From Acidimicrobiales bacterium (lineage in GTDB: Bacteria > Actinomycetota > Acidimicrobiia > Acidimicrobiales > Poriferisodalaceae), in the NCBI GenBank assembly GCA_030743005.1, contig JASLTG010000017.1:1-64000 (forward strand): a stretch of DNA of 64,000 nucleotides, written 5' to 3'. Below the pieces are notes generated by a model. That model was not told the DNA's origin. It saw nothing but the letters and a program-made list of their open reading frames with translations, and did not search any database. Shown piece after piece: positions 53,436-62,541 of this stretch (position 1 is its first letter; each line of letters begins with the position of its first letter). A program made the translations under genes and the position numbers.

Positions 53436-54689
53436 CTAGTCCAGGTTGCGGACTGCTGGAAACCCCAAGTGAGTCCAGGTCACTACGAGCAGTGATACCG
53501 CTCCACAAATTGAGACCACATTTCCGGCACCGATCTGTGATGCTGCCCAACCAAGTCCTAGGGCACCAAGCGGCATTAGTCCGACCTGAACCAACAAATA
53601 CAGTCCCATAACTCGTCCCATGATGTCCTTTGGGGTAGTCGATTGAATAAGCCCTTGGTTCATGGTGATGAAGAAACCACCTGCCAAGCCCATAAGGAAA
53701 AAAAGGGGAATTAGAAGCAGAAACGATGACGCCTGTCCCATGCACATCACAAGCAGTGAGCCACACATCATCGCTCGTTGAAACTTTCCGCCTTTGCGTT
53801 TCATGTCACCTTTGCGCATAACGATGACAGACGTAATCGATATACCAACCGCCATTACCGCCAACAGATAAGCCGTGTCGCCGCTATCACGCAGAAGTTC
53901 TTCTTTTACTTTGGCCTGCATGGTCACCATGATCGCCGCGTTAACACTGACCGCTGCCATTGCCAGTAGCAGGAAAAGGACCCGCAACCGAATGTCACCT
54001 ACAACGTGTCGCAATGCTGATCTGGCTTCCTGCAGGAGTCGACGTTTTTCTCGTTCTTGAACCTGTGGGGTTTCCAATTTTCGTAGCACGCCAAGTCCTG
54101 CGACCAGCATCACTACCTGTAACGCATAAACGCCCTCAAAATCGAATAGGTCGCCGGTGATCTTCACTAACGGAGCCGAAAGAACCATGCTGGACGTCAT
54201 CGCTAATGCATTCAACGCAACTGCGTTCATGAGCAGACGCTCAGGCACTAGAAGTGGGATTAGAGCCTGTCGAACCGGCCCACCAAAAGCTTGGGCGATG
54301 CCCGAAAAGACGGACAGAACAAGTACCCACCCGTAGTTGAGTCGGTCCATACCTAACAAGACGAGTGTGGCTACAACTACAGCTAGGAAACCCAACTGGC
54401 TGTACAGCAACAAGGTGCGACCATCAACTCGATCGGCAAGCACACCAGCCTGCATAACAATGAAAGCGGCCGGGATGCCGAGCATAAACACTGCCATCCC
54501 TTGGCTGGTTTCGTTGCCTCCGAGGCCGTCTAAAACCAGCCATCCAACGGCAAAGCGTTGGGCGTTGCTTACAAACATATAGACGAGATTGTTGATCCAC
54601 AGGCGCCTGTAGTCAGGAACGGCGAGAGCGTTTTGGGCTTCCCCGCGAGGGTTCGAGTCAGGTTGGCTGACGCTACCAGAATCAGTCAC
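53436..54689 (-). CDS. MFS transporter (Enterobactin-exporter/macrolide-efflux-like)
   Basis: A 417-residue membrane protein with about 12 hydrophobic segments. The first helix contains LVYMFVSNAQRFAVGWLV, then AGVLADRVDGRTLLLYSQ (motif A), and VFSGIAQAFGGPVRQALIPLLVPERLLMNAVAL, typical of the EntS/MefA-like branch of MFS. It probably exports small molecules. GTG at 54689 is used; the ribosome site is weak. Its stop is 30 bp from the DUF1015 start on the same strand, so the two may be co-transcribed. Substrate cannot be predicted. Confidence 0.85.
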   Translation of the reverse strand: MTDSGSVSQPDSNPRGEAQNALAVPDYRRLWINNLVYMFVSNAQRFAVGWLVLDGLGGNETSQGMAVFMLGIPAAFIVMQAGVLADRVDGRTLLLYSQLGFLAVVVATLVLLGMDRLNYGWVLVLSVFSGIAQAFGGPVRQALIPLLVPERLLMNAVALNALAMTSSMVLSAPLVKITGDLFDFEGVYALQVVMLVAGLGVLRKLETPQVQEREKRRLLQEARSALRHVVGDIRLRVLFLLLAMAAVSVNAAIMVTMQAKVKEELLRDSGDTAYLLAVMAVGISITSVIVMRKGDMKRKGGKFQRAMMCGSLLVMCMGQASSFLLLIPLFFLMGLAGGFFITMNQGLIQSTTPKDIMGRVMGLYLLVQVGLMPLGALGLGWAASQIGAGNVVSICGAVSLLVVTWTHLGFPAVRNLD

Positions 54690-54753
54690 CAGAGAATTCT
54701 GGTCTACTGCGAGCGCTAAGGCCTCATTTAGGTCGGTCTTTCCTGAAGTTAAA

Positions 54754-55548
54754 TCACCTCAAGTGTTTGGGGCGGGGGTCAGCTAGACGCCCTAACGGGG
54801 ACTGTGCTCGCAAACCACCATCAACCACTATTGCCTCTCCACTTACGAAGGAAGACTCATCACTCGCAAGCCATAAAGCTGCACTCGCGATTTCTTCGGG
54901 ACGACCCAATCGACCTATGGCATGAGCACGCATATTTGTTTCTAGAGCCACCGGATCTTCCATCATTCGCATCACGGGTGGAGTTTCAATAGTGCCAGGA
55001 CAAATCGCGTTCACTCGGATGCCGTCAGCTGCGTGATCGGTACTCATTGCCCTGGTGAGATTGATCACCGCAGCTTTACTAGCCGCATAAGCAACGGCTC
55101 CCCCATCACCGTGGAGTCCAGAGATGGAAGCAGTGTTGATAATCGAACCCCCTCCTGAGCTCAACATCGCTGGAATAGCGAATTTCCCTCCGAGGTATAC
55201 AGAGCGAACGTTAACCCCCATTACCAAGTCCCAGTCATCGACATCCAACTCGATGACAGTGCCGGGGCGCAGCGTCCCTGCATTGTTAAACATCACATCC
55301 AACCGGCCGTATTGGGCAACAGTCCTATCAACCAGCGTTGCCACTGATTCTGCTATCGAAACGTCAACTTCAATTGCTAAGGCATGTCCGCCTTCTTCGT
55401 TGATTTGATTTGCGACTGCTTCAGCTTTTCTCAGTCGCATGTCCGCGACGATTACCGCAGCACCCTCTTGCGAAAAACGCAGTGAGGTGGCTTCACCTAT
55501 CCCGGATCCACCTCCGGTGACGATCGCTACTTTGTCGGTCAACAGCAT
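54754..55548 (-). CDS. Short-chain dehydrogenase/reductase
   Basis: A 264-residue classical SDR: TGGGSGIGEATSLRF, Asp after beta2 (VADMRLRK), FNNAGTL, NTASISG catalytic Ser, and Y-x3-K in VAYAASKAAV, with the end SGEAIVVDGGLRAQSP. It uses NAD by its acidic residue. The frame is open to 55629, but the ATG at 55546-55548 follows GGGAG, so the shorter form is chosen. It resembles the SDR at 49334 more than the others (shared NTASI-G and VDGGL blocks), suggesting an older duplication. It diverges from an esterase gene. Confidence 0.88.
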   Translation of the reverse strand: MLLTDKVAIVTGGGSGIGEATSLRFSQEGAAVIVADMRLRKAEAVANQINEEGGHALAIEVDVSIAESVATLVDRTVAQYGRLDVMFNNAGTLRPGTVIELDVDDWDLVMGVNVRSVYLGGKFAIPAMLSSGGGSIINTASISGLHGDGGAVAYAASKAAVINLTRAMSTDHAADGIRVNAICPGTIETPPVMRMMEDPVALETNMRAHAIGRLGRPEEIASAALWLASDESSFVSGEAIVVDGGLRAQSPLGRLADPRPKHLR

Positions 55549-55631
55549 TAGCGCTCCCTTGAAGTTAAGACGGCGCGAATTTAGCGGCAGTAAGGTCATA
55601 CGTGCGCTACTTATGGCAACAGGAGACAACT

Positions 55632-56525
55632 TTGGCCAGCCCTGAATATCATCGGATCAGAGAAATCATCGCATCGAGACGTAATTCAAGTGATCGCCCC
55701 GTCAATCTTGAAAAGTTCCGGGCAAATATGGAAACGACTGCTCGGGACCTTCCCGCCGAAGTGGACGGGACCATGATCGACGCTGGTGGGGTGCCGGCTG
55801 AACTGCAAGTCACGCAGGACGCTGCAACGGAAAATCTGATCATTTATTTCCATGGCGGCGGCTACATAGGGGGCTCTATCGCCACTCACCGAAATTTGAC
55901 TGGCCATCTTGCTCTTCGGTCTCGGTATGGCGTTTTATCGGTTGAATATCGGCTCGCACCAGAACATGCCCATCCCGCAGCTGTAGAAGATGCTGTGACG
56001 AGCTACCAGTGGGCGCTTGCTAATGGGTACGAGCCGGAGAACATCGCGCTGGCAGGTGACTCTGCGGGCGGTGGACTCACAGCGGCTTGTCTAATCGATC
56101 TCCGCAATAAACAATTACCGCTCCCCGCTGCTGCTGTTCTGATTTCACCTTGGCTAGACATGTCCCTTACCGGTGAAAGCATGGTCACTAACGATGAAAA
56201 GGATTCGTCGATCTCAGCTATATCTATGCCTCGAACTCGCGAACTTTTTATTTCTGAAGATCAGATGAAGGACCCGTTGGCATCCCCTCTCGAAGCCGAT
56301 CTGGGTGGTCTTCCCCCGTTGTTGCTTCAAGTTGGTGATGAAGAAATTCTTTTGTCCGACAGCGAGCGATTCAGTGAAAAAGCCACAACATCTGGTGTTG
56401 ACGTTGAACTGCGAATTTGGCCCGAAATGTTTCATGTTTGGCATGCCTGTGTCGGGCTATTTGAAGAAGCAAGTTTGGCGATCGATGAGATGACTCAATT
56501 CATCTGGGAGAAGACCAACAGCTAA
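55632..56525 (+). CDS. Alpha/beta hydrolase of the HSL family (esterase)
   Basis: A 297-residue hormone-sensitive-lipase-type esterase. IIYFHGGGYIGGS is the HGGG oxyanion hole, ALAGDSAGGGLTAA the nucleophile elbow, PLLLQVGDEEIL gives the Asp and MFHVWHAC the His. No signal peptide is visible, so it is cytoplasmic. The start is TTG at 55632, favoured by AGGAG 6 nt upstream; a GTG at 55602 is open but has no ribosome site. It cleaves short acyl esters, perhaps those made by the monooxygenases nearby (inference). It is divergent from the SDR at 54754. Confidence 0.88.
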   Translation: MASPEYHRIREIIASRRNSSDRPVNLEKFRANMETTARDLPAEVDGTMIDAGGVPAELQVTQDAATENLIIYFHGGGYIGGSIATHRNLTGHLALRSRYGVLSVEYRLAPEHAHPAAVEDAVTSYQWALANGYEPENIALAGDSAGGGLTAACLIDLRNKQLPLPAAAVLISPWLDMSLTGESMVTNDEKDSSISAISMPRTRELFISEDQMKDPLASPLEADLGGLPPLLLQVGDEEILLSDSERFSEKATTSGVDVELRIWPEMFHVWHACVGLFEEASLAIDEMTQFIWEKTNS

Positions 56526-56554
56526 AGATGGTTGAGTGTTGCTCAGTCGACCGT

Positions 56555-58831
56555 CTATTCGGGAGGCGTTGTACGAACCACACCAGTTTCAAGCAGGGTC
56601 GTGTAATGAGCCGGCTCGATCTCTGCCAACTCAAGGGCGGCATAGTCGTTGTGTTCGCCCATGGTGGCCGCGTGGCGGCGCATGGTAGCTGGAGTCAACG
56701 AAAGCCGGGCAGCAAATCTTGGCCAAACGTGGGTACCTGCTTCAGGATGGGCTAGGGGAACGAAGAATTCGACACTCTCCAATTGAGGGTCATTGACTAC
56801 ATTTCCAGCGTCGAAAACCGCGCCTGCAGGAACTCCAGCCGCTTGGAGAGCCTTCATAAGAGATCGATCCTCGTGTTCTGCGGTGAAAGATGAGAGCCGT
56901 TCGTCGATCTCATCGTGACGTTGCCATCTCTCCTTGACACTGAGTTGAGAAAGATCAGTCCAGCCGGTTATTTCGCAAAGACTTTTCCACGATGCGTCAT
57001 CTATGACGGCTATAGCTATCCATCGATCGTGTCCGCTGCATCGATAAACGCCTTGGGGAGCTCGTCCTGGTCGCCGGTTTCCCCACCTTCGTGGGGTTTC
57101 GTTAATTTGAGCGGCGACGAGGTGTTGTCCGATCATATTTATCGCTGTCTCCGCTTGAGCTACTTCAACGGTTTGTCCGGTCAAACCGCAGCATTGTCTA
57201 TCGAGTAAGGCAACCAAGGTGGCAGCCGCGGCATGAAGCCCGGCGGTCGGATCAGGCCATGCGATTCCGCACTTCCATGGAATTTCATCTTGATAGCCAG
57301 TCAGCCAGGTGTGGCCGGCGTGACCGTCGATAGTCGGTCCGTAAGCAACCCAATCCTTATTGGGTCCCGATCTTCCGTATCCGGGCATCGTTACATAGGT
57401 CAAATCTGGATTATGAGTTCTCAGGGTAATTTCATCCAAGCCGAAGTTAGGCATAACCCTCGGGGCATAGTTTTCAATTACGACATCTACTTTGGGAAGG
57501 ATCTGGACAAAAAAGTCTCTTCCTTCTTGCTTATCGAGTTCGACGACCATTGAAAGTTTGTTATTGGCGTACTTGTTGTGGAAGCCGGTTCTATTCCAGG
57601 GCTGTTCCCCTGCATCATCATCTGGAAAGAAATGGGTCGATTCGGCATAGCTTTGCGGGACTTCGAGCGGCGTTCGAGTCCAGGGGACCTCTGCCATGAG
57701 AACTTCTGCCCCTAGATCAGCCAGGATTCGCGCCGCCAGTGGCCCTGCCCATACTCGGGTCATATCGACTATCCGGAATCCAGTTAAGGGCCCATCGGTG
57801 AGTTCATCGAGGGACTCGTTACCTGATGGAAATGTGCCGGTACGATTTTTGGGTCCAAGTCGCCAACCGTGTTTGCTCATTTGAAACGGTGGCCCCGGAA
57901 TCTGAGTTCCGTGGCTATCTAACTGCCAGAAATCTCGTTCTTGAAGATGTGGATCTTCAAACAAATCATCAACTGTCGATATGGGTGCTACCGGCAGTCG
58001 TAGAGCTTGGAACAATTCCACTAACTGGTCTCGCCGCTGTGTCTTTAAGAACGGAATTAGTGCACCGTCAAGGAGTTCTTGGTTTGTCATAACGTCGTAA
58101 ATCGTTTCAACGTCATCGCGTTCCAACAGGGCTGTCAGACCCGCGACCTCCAACAATCGCTCCATCTGATCACTTTGGCTAATTGCTAATCCGATCCAAC
58201 CATCGGCACATTCGTATCCGCCGATGGGGGTTCCAGGTCCGCTGTACCGGTTTCCCATGCGATTCAGAATTGCCCCATTATGGGTATATCGGAGAAGGCT
58301 GAACTGATGTAAAGCAGCTATGACTTCTTGATGTGAGGTTTCGACGACTTGACCTTGGCCGGTCCGAGCTAGCGTCATGAGCGCAGCGAGCGCTCCGATA
58401 AATCCAGTAACGCCAGCCGCCATATGAACAATGTCAGGAACACCGTTCAGTGGTTCCCGTTGAGGGTCCCCGCTGAGTCTGAGATGTCCTGCAATCGCGG
58501 CGTCAACGAGGTCAGTGGACCTCCAATTCGAATAAGGCCCCTGAGAAGCAAACGGTGAAATGCGGAGGACCACTTGTCGAGAATGTTGGGGTTCAAAGAG
58601 TGAGTCCAAGGGATCGTTACTCGATGATTGGATAACCACGTCAGCCTGCGCAGCCACATTGACATCACCGACATGTTTTGACCCGTCGAAGAATGGGTTA
58701 GCCACTGAATCGTGACCATCTCGGCTCACATGAACTTCGCTGCCGTAATCGGCGAACAATTTTCCAACGTATGCGCCGGCTACAGAGTCACCGATTTCCA
58801 TTACAAGAAGAGATTCCAGTGCCGTTTTCAT
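56555..58831 (-). CDS. Two-domain CaiB/BaiF (family III) CoA-transferase
   Basis: A 758-residue protein made of two CaiB/BaiF-like halves. The N-terminal half (residues ~1-340) has VMEIGDSVAGAYVGKLFADYGSEV and a shortened active region with HQEVIAAL; the second (from ~365) has GFRIVDMTRVWAGPLAARILADLGAEV, MVVELDKQEGRDFF and PRVMPNFGLDE. Family III enzymes swap CoA between acids through an anhydride on an Asp. The first domain seems less conserved at the usual positions, so the second may do the chemistry. Such fused proteins occur in actinobacteria. It starts with ATG at 58831, without a clear ribosome site. Confidence 0.88.
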   Translation of the reverse strand: MKTALESLLVMEIGDSVAGAYVGKLFADYGSEVHVSRDGHDSVANPFFDGSKHVGDVNVAAQADVVIQSSSNDPLDSLFEPQHSRQVVLRISPFASQGPYSNWRSTDLVDAAIAGHLRLSGDPQREPLNGVPDIVHMAAGVTGFIGALAALMTLARTGQGQVVETSHQEVIAALHQFSLLRYTHNGAILNRMGNRYSGPGTPIGGYECADGWIGLAISQSDQMERLLEVAGLTALLERDDVETIYDVMTNQELLDGALIPFLKTQRRDQLVELFQALRLPVAPISTVDDLFEDPHLQERDFWQLDSHGTQIPGPPFQMSKHGWRLGPKNRTGTFPSGNESLDELTDGPLTGFRIVDMTRVWAGPLAARILADLGAEVLMAEVPWTRTPLEVPQSYAESTHFFPDDDAGEQPWNRTGFHNKYANNKLSMVVELDKQEGRDFFVQILPKVDVVIENYAPRVMPNFGLDEITLRTHNPDLTYVTMPGYGRSGPNKDWVAYGPTIDGHAGHTWLTGYQDEIPWKCGIAWPDPTAGLHAAAATLVALLDRQCCGLTGQTVEVAQAETAINMIGQHLVAAQINETPRRWGNRRPGRAPQGVYRCSGHDRWIAIAVIDDASWKSLCEITGWTDLSQLSVKERWQRHDEIDERLSSFTAEHEDRSLMKALQAAGVPAGAVFDAGNVVNDPQLESVEFFVPLAHPEAGTHVWPRFAARLSLTPATMRRHAATMGEHNDYAALELAEIEPAHYTTLLETGVVRTTPPE

Positions 58832-58914
58832 CACGGGATGACTCCCAATTCCTTCATTTCGGTGATCTCAATGTGGCTGTCTCCACGAAACAGCCACCTG
58901 AAGCAGGATCGTAG

Positions 58915-60219
58915 TCAGTCGAAGCCACCTAGGGCTTCGTAACCTGACAGCGTTGCTCTTACTAGCAAGTCGGCGGGTAGACCTGGAACTATCGGTGACA
59001 CGACAGTCATAGCTCTTGCATCAGATTCAGAGATGGCTTCCCGGTTTTGTATTGGCCGTGTTGTCGCAACATGAATCCACTCATCAGGGTCTACCGGAAC
59101 AACTGGTGAGTCAGATGAGAGGGTCACATTGATGTCGCGTTCAACGAGCGACGACAACGGCCATAGCCACGGCTGTTCTATCGGGGATATGTCTTCAAGG
59201 TATTTGTCTAAGCGTCGACTCAGGAAAGAAGGCTGAGTACACACTGAAACCCCGAGTTGCGCCACGCGATCAAGTTGTTCGGGCATTGCCAGTGAGCAGT
59301 GTTCAAGCCGATCGATCGTCGACGGCGGTGGTGATGATGTTTCAAGCGCCAGCAATGTTTCATCGAGCATGTCGATATCCATCACGTGAACCGCTACGGG
59401 AAAACCGGCTCGGTGGGCTGTAGCAACCAATGTGCTGAGATCTTCTTGGAGGCCTACGTCAGGCATCACTTTTGCGTGACCGATTTCGATGCCTTTGTAC
59501 GTTTCGCCGAAACGTAAATCCCCTAACCGGTCTGCGCCAATCATCGCTGTGATACGAGGACCACCACACTCTTCTCGTATTTCGGCTAACACGTCTAACG
59601 AACCTTGATCATTGGTGTGGGTTGCGTCAGTAACCGCGACTACACCCATCCGCCGCCACTCTTTGAAAACCTCGGTGGCGGTCCTTTTCAGTTCTGCGAT
59701 TTCTAGCCTCGGCACTTGACTGAGCACGTCTTCTTGTTCGACCAGTATTCCGTCCCCAAAGCCCTTAATCTTTAAAAGTTCAGCAGCCGCGCTGTTGACA
59801 ACAGCGACGTGTCCTGAGCGATCATGAACCACTGTAGGGATCTCTAATGTCACTTGATCCAACTCTGACCTGGTCGGGTGACGCTTCTCTCTTAAAAAGT
59901 TTGGTTCATAACCCCATCCGCGCATCCAACCGTTATCTCCCGCGGAGCGCTGTGTAAGGAGTTGGAGTACCTCATCTACAGACGTCGCTTTCGACAAGTC
60001 AATTGAACAACGGCTTGCCAGCGTGGACAGCAGATGAAGATGGTCGTCTCGCCACCCCGGCTGAAGAATTTCATCCGATCCGAGTTCGATAATCTCGTCC
60101 GCTTCATCAGCGCCGGAATCAATTTCGTAAACCGTTCCGTCGCGTACCAACAATTTCGTTGCCACGGGTCGGTTCTTATCGAAGGTATGGACCTTTCCTC
60201 TTACGAGGAGCGAGGTCAT
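58915..60219 (-). CDS. YtcJ-like amidohydrolase (family 3), short form
   Basis: A 434-residue metal-dependent amidohydrolase. It begins with the composite beta domain LVRGKVHTFDKNRP and LQPGWRDDHLHLL, where the usual HxH is DDHLH, then has GWMRGWGYEPNF, VHDRSGHVAVVNSAAAELL and VTLSSDSPVVP with the catalytic Asp. YtcJ proteins usually have around 540 residues, so this one is about 100 shorter and ends soon after ATLSGYEALGGF. It is 5 nt behind the acyl-CoA ligase gene on the same strand. Substrate unknown. Confidence 0.8.
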   Translation of the reverse strand: MTSLLVRGKVHTFDKNRPVATKLLVRDGTVYEIDSGADEADEIIELGSDEILQPGWRDDHLHLLSTLASRCSIDLSKATSVDEVLQLLTQRSAGDNGWMRGWGYEPNFLREKRHPTRSELDQVTLEIPTVVHDRSGHVAVVNSAAAELLKIKGFGDGILVEQEDVLSQVPRLEIAELKRTATEVFKEWRRMGVVAVTDATHTNDQGSLDVLAEIREECGGPRITAMIGADRLGDLRFGETYKGIEIGHAKVMPDVGLQEDLSTLVATAHRAGFPVAVHVMDIDMLDETLLALETSSPPPSTIDRLEHCSLAMPEQLDRVAQLGVSVCTQPSFLSRRLDKYLEDISPIEQPWLWPLSSLVERDINVTLSSDSPVVPVDPDEWIHVATTRPIQNREAISESDARAMTVVSPIVPGLPADLLVRATLSGYEALGGFD

Positions 60220-60224
60220 CGGCT

Positions 60225-61796
60225 TTAGATACCTAGTTCTTCGAGCAAGGGAATCAGGTCTTTCCTCAATAGTTTGCCTGTGGAGGTACGAGGTAGCTCT
60301 TCCATCAAGTGAACCGCTTCAGGTCTCTTGAAGGGTGCAAGCTTCTCTTTAGCGGATGCGACCAGATCCTCGGCAGTAACTCCGCTCCCTTCGCGGATCA
60401 CCGCTGCAGCTACGACACGCTCACCCCATTCCTCAGAAGCAACGCCTACGACCGCACATTCGAGAACAGCACTATTTTCATACAGAACTGCTTCAACTTC
60501 ATCGGGAGACACGTTCTCTCCGCCCCGAATGATCATGTCTCCAGTTCGCCCACCTAGAAATAGGTAGTCATCTTCGTCTAGATATCCGAGATCTCCGGTG
60601 TGAACCCATCCTTCGTCGTCCACGGTGACGCGCGTTTTTTCTTCATTCCCCCAATATCCGTCCATTGCTCGGAAGGTTCGAAGTTGCACTTCTCCAAGAG
60701 TTCCCGCCTCAACTGGGTTCCCATCTTCGTCGACGACTCTTACTTCGACATCATCGAGAACCTGGCCGACTGAGGAAAGACGTTTGAGTGTCAACGCTTG
60801 TTCTTCCTCTGTGCCCTCTACCCGGTGATCATCGGGATCAAGCACGGCAACGGTCGAAGTGGTTTCGGTCTGGCCATACGCGCCGGCAAAGGAGACGTTA
60901 GATGGGAATTCACCTATCGCCCTACGAATCACAGAAGGCGGCATTGGGGCTGCTCCATATGTAATCGCCTCCATCCCACTAAACGCTTCAGGCGTGAAGT
61001 TCTCTGCTTCCATTACCCGACCCAACATCGTGGGTACAAGAAATGCGTGAGTCACTGAATGTTTTTGGACGGTGTCGATCCACGCCGAAGCTTCAAACTG
61101 AGGCAGCAACACGACCACTCGGCCGCTGTATAGGGCGTTCAACATCGAGGTAACACCGGCTATGTGGTACAGCGGCGCGGCAAGAGCCATTCTGCCCATG
61201 TCTTCACCTGTAGCAGCGTCGTTGGTTCCCATGACGTATCCGGTGAGAGCACCATTGGTAAGTCTGACGCCTTTCGGTAAAGACGTTGTGCCGCTTGTAT
61301 AGAGAAGAGCACACAGCCCATCGGGGTCAACGTCCTCTGGCACCGGTAGTTCAAATGCTTCGTCTCGAGCTTGGGCATATGAGTCGACCTCATCGAGCAT
61401 GAAAACGTGCTCAACACTGTCCGGACGATTTTCGTCGACTAGGTCTCTGTAGCGCGTTTCCGTGAAGAGGACCTTCACTCCACTATCTGACATGAGGTGT
61501 GCTGTCTCTTCGGCACCTGCGCGGAAGTTCATTGGTACGACAGTGGCTCCAACGAATGCCGCGCCAAAAATTGCCTCGACGCACTCAACGCTATTTGTAG
61601 CGAATACGCCGACACGGTCTCCGACCTCGACTCCGAGCGTCGTCAGGAGCCCTGCGGTCTTACTTACATTTTCGAGAAGTTCGCTGTACGTGACTTCACG
61701 CGCGGGTGCTCCTCCGCCCTCAGTTGAGGTATCTATCAGAATTATCTGCTCGCCAGCTATCGACGCCGGCATGAAAAGCAACATTCCCAGGTTCAC
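60225..61796 (-). CDS. AMP-forming acyl-CoA ligase (ANL superfamily)
   Basis: A 523-residue adenylate-forming ligase with LLYTSGTTSLPKGVRLT, GAYGQTETT, VHTGDLGYLDEDDYLFLGGR and the C-terminal LPRTSTGKLLRKDL catalytic Lys. It converts an acid into its CoA thioester. The start is GTG at 61796 with AGGGGG 4-5 nt upstream; the frame is open to 61853 without support. It is translated away from the selenoprotein gene at 61918 with 121 bp between, and followed by the YtcJ-like gene and then the CoA transferase, so the three may form one CoA-dependent catabolic unit. Confidence 0.9.
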   Translation of the reverse strand: MNLGMLLFMPASIAGEQIILIDTSTEGGGAPAREVTYSELLENVSKTAGLLTTLGVEVGDRVGVFATNSVECVEAIFGAAFVGATVVPMNFRAGAEETAHLMSDSGVKVLFTETRYRDLVDENRPDSVEHVFMLDEVDSYAQARDEAFELPVPEDVDPDGLCALLYTSGTTSLPKGVRLTNGALTGYVMGTNDAATGEDMGRMALAAPLYHIAGVTSMLNALYSGRVVVLLPQFEASAWIDTVQKHSVTHAFLVPTMLGRVMEAENFTPEAFSGMEAITYGAAPMPPSVIRRAIGEFPSNVSFAGAYGQTETTSTVAVLDPDDHRVEGTEEEQALTLKRLSSVGQVLDDVEVRVVDEDGNPVEAGTLGEVQLRTFRAMDGYWGNEEKTRVTVDDEGWVHTGDLGYLDEDDYLFLGGRTGDMIIRGGENVSPDEVEAVLYENSAVLECAVVGVASEEWGERVVAAAVIREGSGVTAEDLVASAKEKLAPFKRPEAVHLMEELPRTSTGKLLRKDLIPLLEELGI

Positions 61797-61917
61797 GGTG
61801 TCCCCCTGTTGTCCTCCGGAATGATCGCGGATGAAAGCACTCGCGCGCCACACCAGAACGAAGTTTCCTTTAAGTTTGCTTCTGAATTTACGGTCAGAAG
61901 CGGGTTATTCTGCCTTT

Positions 61918-62541
61918 ATGGCAAAGAACATTGAATTTTGGGTTGACCCTATATGACCGTGGTGCTGGGTGACGGCCCGTTGGGTCGTCGACGAAGTCGC
62001 TGCAGAGCGCGACCTTTCAATCACTTGGCAGCCAATCAGCCTTCTGTTTAAAAATGAACCTGCGGAGGGCACCCCGTACTACGAATCCACCTCTCTGACA
62101 CACAAAATGTTGAGAGTTATGGAAGCGGTAAGAGCTGCCGAAGATGAAGGGAAGGTCTTCGATTTGTATTGGGAATTCGGCAGTCGCATCCATCATGACG
62201 GCGACAGAACTTTCGATCTGGCAGAAGCATTGGTGACTGCCGGGGTTTCTGGGGAGTACTCAGCTGCTGCAGATGACGAAAAATGGGATGACGTTATTAG
62301 AGAAAAAATGGACGACGGTTTATCGCTCGTAGGTGATGACGTCGGGACGCCGATAATTGCCTGGAACCGTGACGATGGTGACCGGGTCGCGCTCTTCGGG
62401 CCGGTGATAACTAGAGCACCGAAAAAAGATGAGGCATTGAAGCTGTGGGACGCGATGCTCATGCTCGGAGATATCGATGGATTCTGGGAGTTGAAAAAGA
62501 CCCGGACAGAACGGCCCGAATTTGGTGAGCGTCCGAAGTGA
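61918..62541 (+). CDS. Rv2466c-type DsbA-like selenoprotein with UPWC motif (Sec13)
   Basis: ATG at 61918 opens MAKNIEFWVDPI, then TGA at 61954-61956, then PWCWVTARW. Reading UGA as selenocysteine gives a 207-residue protein aligning with mycobacterial Rv2466c (FDPLCPWCWITSRW), a mycothiol-dependent thioredoxin-fold reductase: U13-P-W-C16 replaces CPWC. Further matches are GDDVGTPII, FGPVITRAP and LKKTRTERPEF. Without recoding, a start at 61969 would delete the active site. TATTCT six nt before the ATG could be a -10 box for a leaderless mRNA. Its stop overlaps the amidohydrolase start (GTGA). MshC at 7502 supplies the matching thiol. Confidence 0.93.
61971..61989 (+). promoter_or_regulatory. 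Candidate bacterial SECIS hairpin of the DsbA-like gene
   Basis: Fourteen nt after the UGA, GACGGCCC (61971-61978) and GGGTCGTC (61982-61989) form an 8-bp stem (seven Watson-Crick, one G-U) closing a GTT loop, about 22 nt after the UGA. A short loop beginning with G is the classical bacterial SECIS layout recognised by SelB. This is the cleanest of the four. Confidence 0.85.

Noticed and set aside
61969-62541. Gene starting at GTG 61969
   Set aside because: This start would remove the UPWC active site of the DsbA-like protein; the upstream ATG at 61918 is in frame.
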